Positions 41,066-49,872 of a stretch of 64,000 nucleotides of DNA are shown in pieces. The DNA is from Collinsella sp. TF08-11AT (GTDB taxonomy: Bacteria > Actinomycetota > Coriobacteriia > Coriobacteriales > Coriobacteriaceae): contig NZ_QSRL01000008.1 of the NCBI RefSeq assembly GCF_003437035.1, positions 26,353-90,352 of the forward strand, read 5' to 3'. The position numbers and the translations under genes were made by a program. The first letter of the stretch is position 1. The number at the start of each line of letters is the position of its first letter. The notes under the pieces are model-generated. The model saw only the letters and a list, made by a program, of their open reading frames with translations. It was not told the origin of the DNA and ran no database searches.

Positions 41066-41215
41066 CTACCTCGTGACGATCCAGAGCGTGGCCATCGTCG
41101 CGACGCCGATGCCTACGATGAGCGCGGCCCACAGGACGCGGACCACGGGGTTCATGTCGCCCGTCACCACCATGTCGTTCGCGTGCCAGAACCAGCTCTC
41201 GTTTCCCTTGCGCAT
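41066..41215 (-). CDS. Small single-pass membrane protein (49 residues)
   Basis: Reads MRKGNESWFWHANDMVVTGD, then MNPVVRVLWAALIVGIGVAT and a final MATLWIVTR before TAG: a polar, Trp-rich head and one hydrophobic segment at ~23-46. GGGAG lies seven bases before the ATG. It is at the right edge of the island, opposite in direction to the HAD gene. Family not recognised. Gene reality rests on the RBS, plausible topology and lack of competing frames. Confidence 0.55.
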   Translation of the reverse strand: MRKGNESWFWHANDMVVTGDMNPVVRVLWAALIVGIGVATMATLWIVTR

Positions 41216-41466
41216 GATGCACTCCCTTAGCCTCGATTACGCCATCTATGGCCGAGCAATCGCAGGTCACGTGCCATAGATTTGCCCTACGCCCAGCTTT
41301 CAGTTCTGTAAGGCGGCGGGAGCCTGTGCGAGGCCCCGAGTCCTGAGGCCGTTGCAATGAAAATGGGAATCAAGGGGCACGCATCAATCATATGGGTTCC
41401 TTTCGAGGGCGATGGCAAACGAAGCATCCATCATATAATGGAGCGACGCAACCAGAGAGGTCACCC

Positions 41467-44025
41467 ATGGAATTTTATGCAAGCTGCCCCGAGGGCTTTG
41501 AATCCGCACTCGCCGACGAGCTCAAGTGGCTCGGGCTTTCGCATGTCCGCCGCCTGAAGGGCCGCGCTACGTTTGAGGGCGAGCTCGAAGAAGGCTACCG
41601 CGCCTGTCTGTGGTCGCGCCTGGCCAGCCGCGTGTTTGTGGTACTTGGGCGCTTTGAGGCGCAGGATGCCGATGCGTTGTACGACGGCGTTTACGACATT
41701 GCCTGGGAAAACATCGTCCGCCCCGGCGCCACCATTGCCATCACTGCCCGTGGTGTGACCGAGCAGCTGCGCAACACGCGCTTCTCGGCCCTGCGCGCCA
41801 AGGACGCATTGTGCGATCGCCTGGCCGAGACCACGGGCCGTCGCGCCGATGTCGATGCTGCCGACCCCGATGTCCACCTGCTGCTTTCGCTACGCCAGCG
41901 CCGTGCGAGCATAAGCCTGGACCTTTCGGGCGACCCGCTGTTCAAGCGCCTGCCGCCCGCCGCGACCCGCGCCGGCGAGGGCGCGCACGTGCTGCGCCCC
42001 GACTACGCCGCCCTGGTGCTGTCGCAGGTCGGCTGGACCGCACTGTGCGAGCGCGAGCTGACGGCCGACGACTACGAAAACGAAGCCCTGCCCACGCTGA
42101 TCGACGCCTCATGCGCCGGCGGCGGTCTGCTGTTGGAGGCCGTGAACATTCTGACCGACCGCGCCCCGGGTACCGCACGCGAGCACTGGGGCTTTGAGGG
42201 CTGGCAGCTGCACGACGCCGCCCTGTGGAAGCAACTGCTTGCCGAGGCGCGCGAGCGCGAGACGGCAGCACGCGAGCGACAGGCGCGCATCGTGGCCGTA
42301 GACATCGACCCCGCCGCCCGCAAGACTGCCGAGCGCATGGTCAAGTGCGCCGGCTACAAGCGTTTTGTCGACTTTTGCGCTGCCAAGCCAGCCACCGTGT
42401 TGGACCATGCAGGCGCTGTCGCCGGCGCCGCCGTGGTCGCGGATACGACCGAGACGCCGCTTTCGCTCATGCACGATGCCATGACGCTGGTCGGCGAGCT
42501 GCGCCGCGCGCCCGAGCTTGCCGCGGCACCGGTCGCCGCACTCACCCGCGACGGATTGCTGGCCCGCGCGCTCCACGCCGAGCCCGAGCGCTCCATCGCC
42601 GTCATGCCCAACAACGAAGAGGCGACCGTCGAAGTCTGGCCTTCTCTCGACCACGCCGCCGCGGCATTCGAAGCTGCGACCAGTGCGAATGCCGAGGAGC
42701 AGACCGCGGATGCCCAAGACGAAGCCGCCAATACCCCCATGCCCGAGCCCGCTGCCACGCTCGACCTGGGCGACGGCAAGCCACTGCCCGTGCTCATCCC
42801 CGAGTCCGAGCAGTTCGCCAACCGCCTGCGCAAGAACGCCCGTCTGCGTCGCAAGTGGGCAAAGCGCGAGGGCGTTACCTGCTACCGCGTCTACGATGCC
42901 GACCTGCCCGATTACTCCGCCGCCATCGATCTGTACGAGGGTTGCCCGCAAACGCCGGGCCGCTGGCTCGTCATCGCCGAATACGCCGCGCCCAAGACCA
43001 TCGACCCCGCACTGGCCCAGGCCCGTATGCTCGACATTCTGGCCATCGCGCCGCGTATCCTGGACGTGCCGGCCGAGCACGTGCACGCCAAGGCCCGCAT
43101 GCGCTCGCGCGGCGGCTCGCAGTACGGCAAGCAGGGCGCCGGCAAGGGCGCATCGGGCGAACGCGCCAACATCGCGCGCCGTCGCCTGCCGCTCATCGAA
43201 GAGGGCGGCCTTACCTTTGCCGTCAACTTTGACGACTATCTGGATGTGGGCATCTTCCTGGATCATCGCGTCACCCGCAACCTAGTGCGCGAGCACGCCA
43301 AGCAGGCACGCCGCTTCCTCAACCTGTTTGCCTACACCGGCACCGCTACCTGCTATGCGGCCGACGGCGGCGTCGAGGAAACCGTGACGGTCGACCTTTC
43401 CAACACCTACCTGGACTGGGCCGAGCGCAATATGCGCCAGAACGGCTTTGTTGGTCCGCAGCATCATTTTGTGCGCGACGACGTGCTCGCCTGGATTCGC
43501 GACCAGCGCCAGACGCGCAACCGCTGGGACCTGATCTTTGTCGACCCGCCCACGTTCTCGAACTCGTCCAAGATGGGCCGTCGCACCTGGGATGTTCAGC
43601 GCGACCATGTTGAGCTTTTGGCCGGCGTATCGCGCCTGCTCGCGCAGGGCGGCCACGCCATCTTTAGCTGTAACCTGCGCGGCTTCCGCCCCGAAACGCG
43701 CAAGCTCGCGCGCGCGGGCGTCGTGTTGGAGGACATTACGGCGCAGACCATCCCCGAGGACTTCGCGCGCAACCAGAAGGTGCACCATTGCTACATCGTG
43801 CGCCGCCTGCCCATCGAGGATGCCATGGCCGAGGTCGGCTTTAGTGCCGAGGAGATTGCCGAGCGAACCGAGGAGCTGCGCAACCCCGAAGCCCGCAAGC
43901 CCCGTGCAGCGGCACCCGCGCATGCACAGGCCGGCAACGGCAAGTCCAACTTTGCCGGCAAGCCCTCCCCCACCGGCAAGCTCAAAAAGAAGAAGTTCTA
44001 CGCCAGCAAGCCCAAGGGCAAATAA
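41467..44025 (+). CDS. RlmKL-like 23S rRNA methyltransferase with eroded N-terminal MTase domain
   Basis: 852 residues, arranged as RlmL (THUMP plus methyltransferase) then RlmK. In bifunctional RlmKL the first domain makes m2G2445 and the second m7G2069. Here the first domain's SAM motif DPMCGSGT is DASCAGGG (~213-220) and the NPPYG catalytic motif is absent (VADTTETPL at ~324-332 in its place), so it is probably inactive. The RlmK part looks intact: NLFAYTGTATCYA and VDPPTFSNSSKM. An acidic Ala-rich linker (~390-440) and a basic tail ending KKKKF are unusual. ATG 41467 follows GAGAGG. Confidence 0.85.
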   Translation: MEFYASCPEGFESALADELKWLGLSHVRRLKGRATFEGELEEGYRACLWSRLASRVFVVLGRFEAQDADALYDGVYDIAWENIVRPGATIAITARGVTEQLRNTRFSALRAKDALCDRLAETTGRRADVDAADPDVHLLLSLRQRRASISLDLSGDPLFKRLPPAATRAGEGAHVLRPDYAALVLSQVGWTALCERELTADDYENEALPTLIDASCAGGGLLLEAVNILTDRAPGTAREHWGFEGWQLHDAALWKQLLAEARERETAARERQARIVAVDIDPAARKTAERMVKCAGYKRFVDFCAAKPATVLDHAGAVAGAAVVADTTETPLSLMHDAMTLVGELRRAPELAAAPVAALTRDGLLARALHAEPERSIAVMPNNEEATVEVWPSLDHAAAAFEAATSANAEEQTADAQDEAANTPMPEPAATLDLGDGKPLPVLIPESEQFANRLRKNARLRRKWAKREGVTCYRVYDADLPDYSAAIDLYEGCPQTPGRWLVIAEYAAPKTIDPALAQARMLDILAIAPRILDVPAEHVHAKARMRSRGGSQYGKQGAGKGASGERANIARRRLPLIEEGGLTFAVNFDDYLDVGIFLDHRVTRNLVREHAKQARRFLNLFAYTGTATCYAADGGVEETVTVDLSNTYLDWAERNMRQNGFVGPQHHFVRDDVLAWIRDQRQTRNRWDLIFVDPPTFSNSSKMGRRTWDVQRDHVELLAGVSRLLAQGGHAIFSCNLRGFRPETRKLARAGVVLEDITAQTIPEDFARNQKVHHCYIVRRLPIEDAMAEVGFSAEEIAERTEELRNPEARKPRAAAPAHAQAGNGKSNFAGKPSPTGKLKKKKFYASKPKGK

Positions 44026-44032
44026 CAAAGTT

Positions 44033-44091
44033 GCGGTGGAATACGGACTGTTTTGCCTGGAATTAGGCAGTTTTAGACCGTATTTCACCGC
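44033..44091. terminator. Hairpin between convergent genes
   Basis: GCGGTG-G-AATACGG (44033-44046) pairs with CCGTATT-T-CACCGC (44078-44091), with a small inner CCT/AGG stem and T-runs in the loop. It lies between the RlmKL-like and KdpE-like genes and may stop transcription from both sides. Confidence 0.6.
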
Positions 44092-44119
44092 GGCTCATAT
44101 TGGGATGATGGTTGGCGAT

Positions 44120-44833
44120 CTAGCCTTGGGTGACCAGTCGGTAACCGATACCCACGTGCGTTTGGATATAGCGCGGGTGCGCGGGATCGGACTCGATCTT
44201 CTTGCGCAGCGTGCCCATAAAGACACGCAGGCTTGCCAGGTCGCTCTTGGTCGCCGTGCCCCAAATCTCGTGCAAGATAAACTGGTGCGTCAGCACCTTG
44301 TCGGCGTTGTGCGCCAGCAGGCACAAGAGCTTGTACTCGATCGGCGTCAGATGCAATTCCTCGCCGTCCATCGTTGCGATACCGGCATCAAAATCGATAT
44401 GCAACTCACCGGTATCGAACGAGCCCTCGGAGGCAACGCCGCCCGCCTGCGCATACGAAAGGCGCCTGAGCGTCGTGCGAATGCGCGCGAGCAGTTCCTC
44501 GACCGAAAACGGCTTGGTCAGATAGTCGTCGGCGCCGGCATCGAGCGCGCGGATCTTGTCCGCGTCCTCGCTGCGCGCCGAGACCACAATGATCGGCATG
44601 CCCGACCATGCGCGCACCGACTCCACCACCTTGACGCCATCCATATCGGGTAGGCCCAGATCGAGCAGCACAATGCTCGGTGCCTGCGACGAGGCGGCGG
44701 CGATGGCGGCATGGGCGGTCTCCACAGCCATATGACGCAGGCCGTGCGCCTCGAGCGCGGCAACGATAAGGTTGCGGACGGCGGGATCGTCCTCAACGAC
44801 CAAGATGAGCGGTTTTACGGCAGAGTTCGGCAC
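44120..44833 (-). CDS. kdpE: KdpE-like response regulator
   Basis: 237 residues, OmpR/PhoB class. Receiver domain with acidic pocket (VVEDDP), phospho-Asp in LLDLGLPDMDG (~53) and Lys in YLTKPF (~103), then a winged-helix effector (HLTPIEYKLLCLLAHN, RVFMGTLRKKIE, RYIQTHVGIGYRL). Start is GTG at 44833, seven bases after AAGGAG, four bases beyond the kinase stop codon. With the KdpD-like kinase it probably answers to potassium or osmotic state. No kdpFABC is present in the window; kup is adjacent. Confidence 0.9.
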   Translation of the reverse strand: MPNSAVKPLILVVEDDPAVRNLIVAALEAHGLRHMAVETAHAAIAAASSQAPSIVLLDLGLPDMDGVKVVESVRAWSGMPIIVVSARSEDADKIRALDAGADDYLTKPFSVEELLARIRTTLRRLSYAQAGGVASEGSFDTGELHIDFDAGIATMDGEELHLTPIEYKLLCLLAHNADKVLTHQFILHEIWGTATKSDLASLRVFMGTLRKKIESDPAHPRYIQTHVGIGYRLVTQG

Positions 44834-44837
44834 GGCG

Positions 44838-46463
44838 CTACTCCTTATCAAACGAAACATCGGCGGCGGGAAGCTCAATCGTAAAGACCGAGCCGTGCGG
44901 GTCCGCCGCGGCAACCTCTATGCTACCGCCATGCGCCAACGCAATGGAGCGGCAGAGCGAAAGACCCAGGCCCACGCTGCGGTGGCTGTCGGCCAGACCA
45001 TGGTTGGCGGTGTAGAACGACTCAAAGATCCGCTCGCGGTCCTCGGGCGCGATGCCCGGCCCGTCATCGGCCACCGAGCACGTCACGTGCCCATCGTCGA
45101 CGCCAATCGAAATCACGATATGCGAGCCTGCGGGCGTATAGGTGATGGCATTGTTCACCAGGTTCACCACGAGCTGTACCATCAGACGCGCGTCGACGCT
45201 AACGAGCGCCGGCTCATCGCACGCCACCACCTTAAGGTCGTGCTCGCGCACGGCCGGACTTACGTGGCGCAGCGCCTCCTCGACGATATCGTCCATGAGC
45301 TCGAGCGTGGTCGACAGGTGCATACCGCCACCCTCGAGCTTGGTGATGGCGAGCAGGTTCTCAACGGTGGCGTTGAGCCACAGTGCATCCGAGCGAATGG
45401 ATAGGAGCATGCCGCGGCGCGTCTGGTCGTCGAGCACGGCCGTGCCGGTCGAGCCCTGGTCGAGCAGCACGTCGGCATTACCCGAAATGCTGGTAAGCGG
45501 CGTGCGCAGGTCGTGCGAGATGGAGCGCAGCAAGTTGGCGCGCAGCTGCTCGTTTTTAGCGAGCACCGCCGCCTCCTCGCGAGCCTCCATGGCGCGGGCG
45601 CGATCGAGCGCCAGCTCGCCTTCGCTCACGATGGCATCGGCAAGCGTCCGCTCCTCGGGCGTCAGCGCATCGGGCTCGGCGACAATGGCGAACACCCCCA
45701 CCACCGAGGCGGGATCGCCCGCGCGCACCATGGTGTCGCCCGAGCGCACGGTCAGGTATATGCCGTAGAACGCCGAGGCGCCATAGGTGGCATCGAGTGG
45801 CGTTCCCACATAGGCGGACGCCGAGAGCCGCAGCGGCATCTGGGGCGCCAGCTGGTGTACCGGCGCGGCATCGCCCACGGCCGTGTACGTCGTGCGCGGC
45901 AGCAGGTCATCGTTATCGGCATCGGCGCTATACCACACGACCGGACAGTCCGAAAGACGCGCCAGCTGCGTTGCCATAGCGTGCACAATCTGTTGCTGAT
46001 CGCCACACCGCTGCAGCATGCGGTTGGTCTCGAGCACCATCTGCGTGCGACGGTCGCTGGCGGCAGCCTGCGCCAAGGCGCGGCGCAGGGCCAGCGCGAT
46101 CGAGCTCGATACGAGCGAGACCGCAAACATGATAAAGAACATGCCGGGATAGACGCGGTCGATAAACGACAGCGCGTAGCGCGGGTCGACAAACAAGAAG
46201 TTGTAGAGCGCCACGGCGGCAGCCGAGCTCAGCAGGCAGTACAGGCGGCTCCAGGTAAAGAAAGCGCACAGCTGCACGGCGAACACATAGACGATCATGA
46301 TGCTCGGCGCGAGCCCCGGATGGTCGAGCAGCGCGCCCACAATCGTCGCCGCGGCTAGCAGCCCCGCCGATACGCAGGCGTCATACAGAGGGCTGCGACG
46401 CGTCAGCGTTGTACGCCGCCACCAAAAGTTCTCGGCAATATCGCCGTCCGCACGGACGTCCAT
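44838..46463 (-). CDS. KdpD-like sensor histidine kinase lacking the N-terminal KdpD/Usp region
   Basis: 541 residues, against about 900 for full KdpD. It begins directly with the DUF4118 four-helix membrane block (~25-125), followed by a GAF-like region (~150-290), HisKA with SISHDLRTPL (phospho-His ~316), and HATPase_c with N-box VNLVNNAITYTPAG and G-boxes DDGPGIAPEDRERIFESF and SVGLGLSLC. The missing part normally holds the Walker-type KdpD domain and the Usp domain that senses c-di-AMP. Paired with the KdpE-like regulator and next to kup. Confidence 0.88.
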   Translation of the reverse strand: MDVRADGDIAENFWWRRTTLTRRSPLYDACVSAGLLAAATIVGALLDHPGLAPSIMIVYVFAVQLCAFFTWSRLYCLLSSAAAVALYNFLFVDPRYALSFIDRVYPGMFFIMFAVSLVSSSIALALRRALAQAAASDRRTQMVLETNRMLQRCGDQQQIVHAMATQLARLSDCPVVWYSADADNDDLLPRTTYTAVGDAAPVHQLAPQMPLRLSASAYVGTPLDATYGASAFYGIYLTVRSGDTMVRAGDPASVVGVFAIVAEPDALTPEERTLADAIVSEGELALDRARAMEAREEAAVLAKNEQLRANLLRSISHDLRTPLTSISGNADVLLDQGSTGTAVLDDQTRRGMLLSIRSDALWLNATVENLLAITKLEGGGMHLSTTLELMDDIVEEALRHVSPAVREHDLKVVACDEPALVSVDARLMVQLVVNLVNNAITYTPAGSHIVISIGVDDGHVTCSVADDGPGIAPEDRERIFESFYTANHGLADSHRSVGLGLSLCRSIALAHGGSIEVAAADPHGSVFTIELPAADVSFDKE

Positions 46464-46488
46464 CAGCGCCCCGCCCCTCTCTCAAAAA

Positions 46489-46547
46489 CAAAAACCACCA
46501 CAAAGGGGACTGGCACCTTTGCGGTGGTGGCCTCCTTGTGGTGGTTT
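46489..46547 (-). terminator. Hairpin upstream of the KdpD-like gene
   Basis: On the minus strand AAACCACCACAAGG ... CCTTTGTGGTGGTTT followed by TTTGTTTTTG. It lies 30-135 bases after the kup stop codon and is a good candidate for the kup terminator (or partial readthrough into the two-component genes). Confidence 0.75.
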
Positions 46548-46599
46548 CAAGTGTATAGCCTTTGCAGCCTGCGGTCGCTAGACAAACAGCAGACGTCGA

Positions 46600-48627
46600 C
46601 TACGGACGCTCGTCGGGAGGCAGGCGCTGCATCTTGCTCACGGCCTTAAACTTGGTGAACAGCGGCACGTACTCAAAGCTCACGTTGGAGTTCTCCAGGC
46701 CGTACCAGCGCGCAGGCGTGCCGGCGGCGCGGCGGATGATGTACTTGAGCGTGATGGCCGTACGCTCGCTGGGCTCCACGTCGCTTTCGGGCGCCAGCAG
46801 CTTGCGGATCATGACGAACTTAAACGTACCGATGTTGCCCGGGTCCTTGTAGACCGAGTAATCGTGCGTCTGCGCCGGCAGCTCGCCGCTGGCAGCCAGG
46901 TCCTGAACAACCTGGCGCAGGTAAGCATTGACGCGCTGGTTGATCTTATAGCCCAGATACAGATGCACGCGGAATACGTAGTCGGTGCCGAACGTCTCGA
47001 CCGAGTAGGCAAAGGTATGCGGCTCCTCCATGGTCTCGACATTCACGAACCACCAGGCACGAGCGCGCTTGGGGTGCTTATCCAAAATCGAGTAGACGAT
47101 ATCGCGGTCGATATAGTCGGTGTTGGTGTCCTTGGTCAGGTACACGATGTTGTCGCTCATGAGCTCGTAGCGATCGTCGTCGCGCAGGCGTTTGAGCTGC
47201 GGCAGATAGCTGCGCAGCGGCAGCAGCGTAAACTGACGTTGCTCGACCGCCGTACCGTTGTACCAGCACACCATGATGCCCATGATGAGTGCAGCCATGA
47301 GGATGGTGAAGTAGCCGCCGTGGAAGAACTTGGTGAGCGAGCTCACAAAGAAGAAGCCCTCGAGCAAAAGGAAGAAGGCGGCAAAGATCCACGGCGCGAC
47401 CTTGAGATTGCGCTCCACGTGCAGATAGAAGAAGAGCAGCATTGTCGTGCACATCATGGTCAGGGTAATGGCCAGGCCGTACGCGGCCTCCATGTGCGCC
47501 GAGTTCTGGAACAGCAGCACCACGACGACGCAGCCCACGAGCATGACGTTGTTGACCATGGGGATGTAGAGCTGGCCCTTGGTCTCGGCAGGATAGAAGA
47601 CCTGCATATGCGGCATGAGGTCCAGGCGGCTGGCCTCGGACACCAGCGAGAATGCGCCGGTGATGAGCGCCTGCGAGGCGATGATGGCCGCGACGGTGGA
47701 AAGGCCGACGGCAAAGGGGCGCAGACCCGGGGCGAGCATCTGGTAGAAGGGGTTGAGGTCGGCGATACCCATGAGCTCCGGGTTGTCGGCGTTGTTGATA
47801 AGCCACGCGCCCTGGCCCATGTAGGACAGCAGCAGGCAGCACTTAACGAACGGCCAGGTGGCATAGATGTTGCCGCGGCCCACATGGCCCATGTCGGAAT
47901 AGAGCGCCTCGGCACCGGTGGTAGCGAGGAAGCAGCTGCCCAAAATCATGATGCCCGCATGGTTGTTGGGGCTCAGCAGAAAAGCGATGCCACGCAACGG
48001 GTTGAGGCACAGCAGCACCGCGGGATACTGGCAGACAAAGAACAGGCCCGTGCCGCCCAGGAACAAAAACCACAGCGTCATGATGGGGCCGAAGGCGTGA
48101 CCGATCTTGGCCGTGCCGATGCGCTGCACCAAGAAGAGCGCGATGATGATGGCAAGCGTGATGGCGACGACACGACCCTGGTCGTCACCGAGCACGGCAT
48201 GGACCGCCGGGATGGTGCGCAGGCCCTCGATGGCCGTGGTGACGGTAACGGCAGGCGTCAGGATGCCGTCGGCGAGGAGCGCCGCGCCGCCCAGCATGGC
48301 GGGGATGATGAGCCACTTGCCGCAGCGCTTGACCAAGCTGTACAGGGCAAAGATGCCGCCCTCGCCGTGGTTGTCGGCGCGCAGCGAGATCAGCACGTAC
48401 TTGACGGTCGTCAGCAGCGTGACCGTCCACACGACAAGGGAGAGCGCGCCGAGCACGAACTCCTGCGTGACGCTTCCGATGCCGCCGTTGCCGGCAACGA
48501 GCGCCTTGGTTACATACATGGGGCTGGTGCCGATATCGCCATACACCACGCCCAGCGTGACGAGCATCGCCGAGATGCTCACAGGAATCGCAGCGTGCGA
48601 GGCTACTTCCTTTGCCTTTTGTTCCAT
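46600..48627 (-). CDS. kup: KUP/HAK family potassium transporter
   Basis: 675 residues. Begins with LGVVYGDIGTSPMYV, the KUP signature, followed by ~12 membrane segments and a C-terminal cytoplasmic region (~480-675). K+ uptake, probably proton-coupled. Start 48627 follows GGGAGG by ten bases. It lies upstream of the KdpD/KdpE-like pair on the same strand, which suggests that the pair controls kup instead of kdpFABC. Confidence 0.94.
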   Translation of the reverse strand: MEQKAKEVASHAAIPVSISAMLVTLGVVYGDIGTSPMYVTKALVAGNGGIGSVTQEFVLGALSLVVWTVTLLTTVKYVLISLRADNHGEGGIFALYSLVKRCGKWLIIPAMLGGAALLADGILTPAVTVTTAIEGLRTIPAVHAVLGDDQGRVVAITLAIIIALFLVQRIGTAKIGHAFGPIMTLWFLFLGGTGLFFVCQYPAVLLCLNPLRGIAFLLSPNNHAGIMILGSCFLATTGAEALYSDMGHVGRGNIYATWPFVKCCLLLSYMGQGAWLINNADNPELMGIADLNPFYQMLAPGLRPFAVGLSTVAAIIASQALITGAFSLVSEASRLDLMPHMQVFYPAETKGQLYIPMVNNVMLVGCVVVVLLFQNSAHMEAAYGLAITLTMMCTTMLLFFYLHVERNLKVAPWIFAAFFLLLEGFFFVSSLTKFFHGGYFTILMAALIMGIMVCWYNGTAVEQRQFTLLPLRSYLPQLKRLRDDDRYELMSDNIVYLTKDTNTDYIDRDIVYSILDKHPKRARAWWFVNVETMEEPHTFAYSVETFGTDYVFRVHLYLGYKINQRVNAYLRQVVQDLAASGELPAQTHDYSVYKDPGNIGTFKFVMIRKLLAPESDVEPSERTAITLKYIIRRAAGTPARWYGLENSNVSFEYVPLFTKFKAVSKMQRLPPDERP

Positions 48628-48662
48628 AAGCCGGTTTCCTCCCAATTTTAACGTTCGACGGG

Positions 48663-48668
48663 ATTATA
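48663..48668 (-). promoter_or_regulatory. Probable -10 box of kup
   Basis: TATAAT on the minus strand, about 36 bases before the start codon. The -35 (CATTAA or CCATTA) is weak, so activation by a regulator is possible. Confidence 0.5.
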
Positions 48669-48752
48669 TGTAATCAGCACATATTTTAATGGCACCGTTT
48701 TCCCAGCTAGATAAACATTTATGCGGCCTTTAGGCCACCGCGGCGATATGGA

Positions 48753-48783
48753 ATGTGACAAAGGGACGCCCCCTTTGTCACAT
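48753..48783. repeat. Hairpin repeat B, copy 4
   Basis: ATGTGACAAAGGG, ACGC, CCCTTTGTCACAT: perfect 13-bp dyad, ending three bases from the nitroreductase stop codon. Same family as the copies at 2093, 6998 and 22335. Confidence 0.85.
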
Positions 48784-48786
48784 TCG

Positions 48787-49659
48787 TCATTTTCCGAGCC
48801 AGTTTTTGAACCACCACTCCATAGAGCGGCTCATCTCGGCCATAAAGGGGCTCGTGTGCTTACGGGTGTAGATGTCGATGACGCGCTCGCCCACCTCGCG
48901 GGCGTGCGGGCGAAACATCGCATCCATCTCGGCCACCTGCGCATCCATCGTCGCGGCGTCGGCGCGACAATAACGCTCCTCGTGCACCAGGTTCACCACG
49001 GGATGCGCGATTGCCGGGCGCTCCTTACGGGGCGTGCCGATGATGAGCATCGACAGCGGCATGGTATAGGCAGGCAAGTCCAGCAGTGCGGCAACTTCCT
49101 CGGCGTTCTCGACGATATCACCGATGTAGCAGCTCCCCAGCCCCAGGGCCTCGGCGGCAACCACGGCGTTTTGAGCGGCGATCACGGCATCCTGCGCCGC
49201 GATGGCAAAGTCGCCCAAACCCGGCGCGCGGCGGGGCGCCTTGCCCGTGCGCCCGACAAACTCGGGTTCAAAGCAGCCCACGTGCTCAAACAGATCGATC
49301 CACTTGGCATAATCGACCACAAATATAAGTGCCCAGGGCGCCTTGGCGATCATGGGCTGGTGATCGCACAGGTCGGCCAGACGGTCCAGCGTAGCCTGCT
49401 CGCGAATGCTCACGATGGAATACATCATCATGGCGCCCGCCGACGGCGCGCGACTCGCCGCATGCAAGATCGCCGCCCGCTGCTCGTCGGTCACCGCCAC
49501 GGGACGGCCGTCGTCATCGCGCGCAAAAGCGCGCGTGGACGAGCGGTGCTCCAAAATGTCCAGTACCGCGTTGCCCGTAGTCTCGACCGGATAGCCGTAC
49601 GTATCCACGCCCGCAGCTCCGTCGCCGCCCATGTCCGCCTCGCAAACCTGCTCGCTCAT
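48787..49659 (-). CDS. Nitroreductase family protein
   Basis: 290 residues, FMN-dependent. N-terminal RSSTRAFA (~39-46, FMN phosphate contacts), APSAGAMM (~71-78), AAEALGLGSCYIGDI (~170-184). It is larger than the minimal ~200-residue nitroreductases because of an N-terminal 25-residue lead and a C-terminal helical tail rich in Met and aromatic residues. Substrates could be nitroaromatics, flavins or quinones. It stands alone on this strand. Confidence 0.88.
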   Translation of the reverse strand: MSEQVCEADMGGDGAAGVDTYGYPVETTGNAVLDILEHRSSTRAFARDDDGRPVAVTDEQRAAILHAASRAPSAGAMMMYSIVSIREQATLDRLADLCDHQPMIAKAPWALIFVVDYAKWIDLFEHVGCFEPEFVGRTGKAPRRAPGLGDFAIAAQDAVIAAQNAVVAAEALGLGSCYIGDIVENAEEVAALLDLPAYTMPLSMLIIGTPRKERPAIAHPVVNLVHEERYCRADAATMDAQVAEMDAMFRPHAREVGERVIDIYTRKHTSPFMAEMSRSMEWWFKNWLGK

Positions 49660-49872
49660 TGCCCTACCCTCGCCATTTCTTTAAGAAGCCTTTACGTTTC
49701 CGTGTAATTCCCGTCCATTATCGCGCAGGTCGCCACTACATTGCGCCACACCGCCACACGCGCGCGTTAATATGGCTGGTTGGTGTGCGCAGCCACCAAT
49801 TGCTGCGCATATCTTGGTAACAATCGGGTAAATCCCCGCTTTCGTAGGTTTTAGTTTGTGAGGAGTCTCAGC

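Noticed and set aside
46864..48651. 595-codon plus-strand frame opposite kup
   Set aside because: His/Gln/Glu-rich antisense shadow; kup has an intact full-length frame and family signature.
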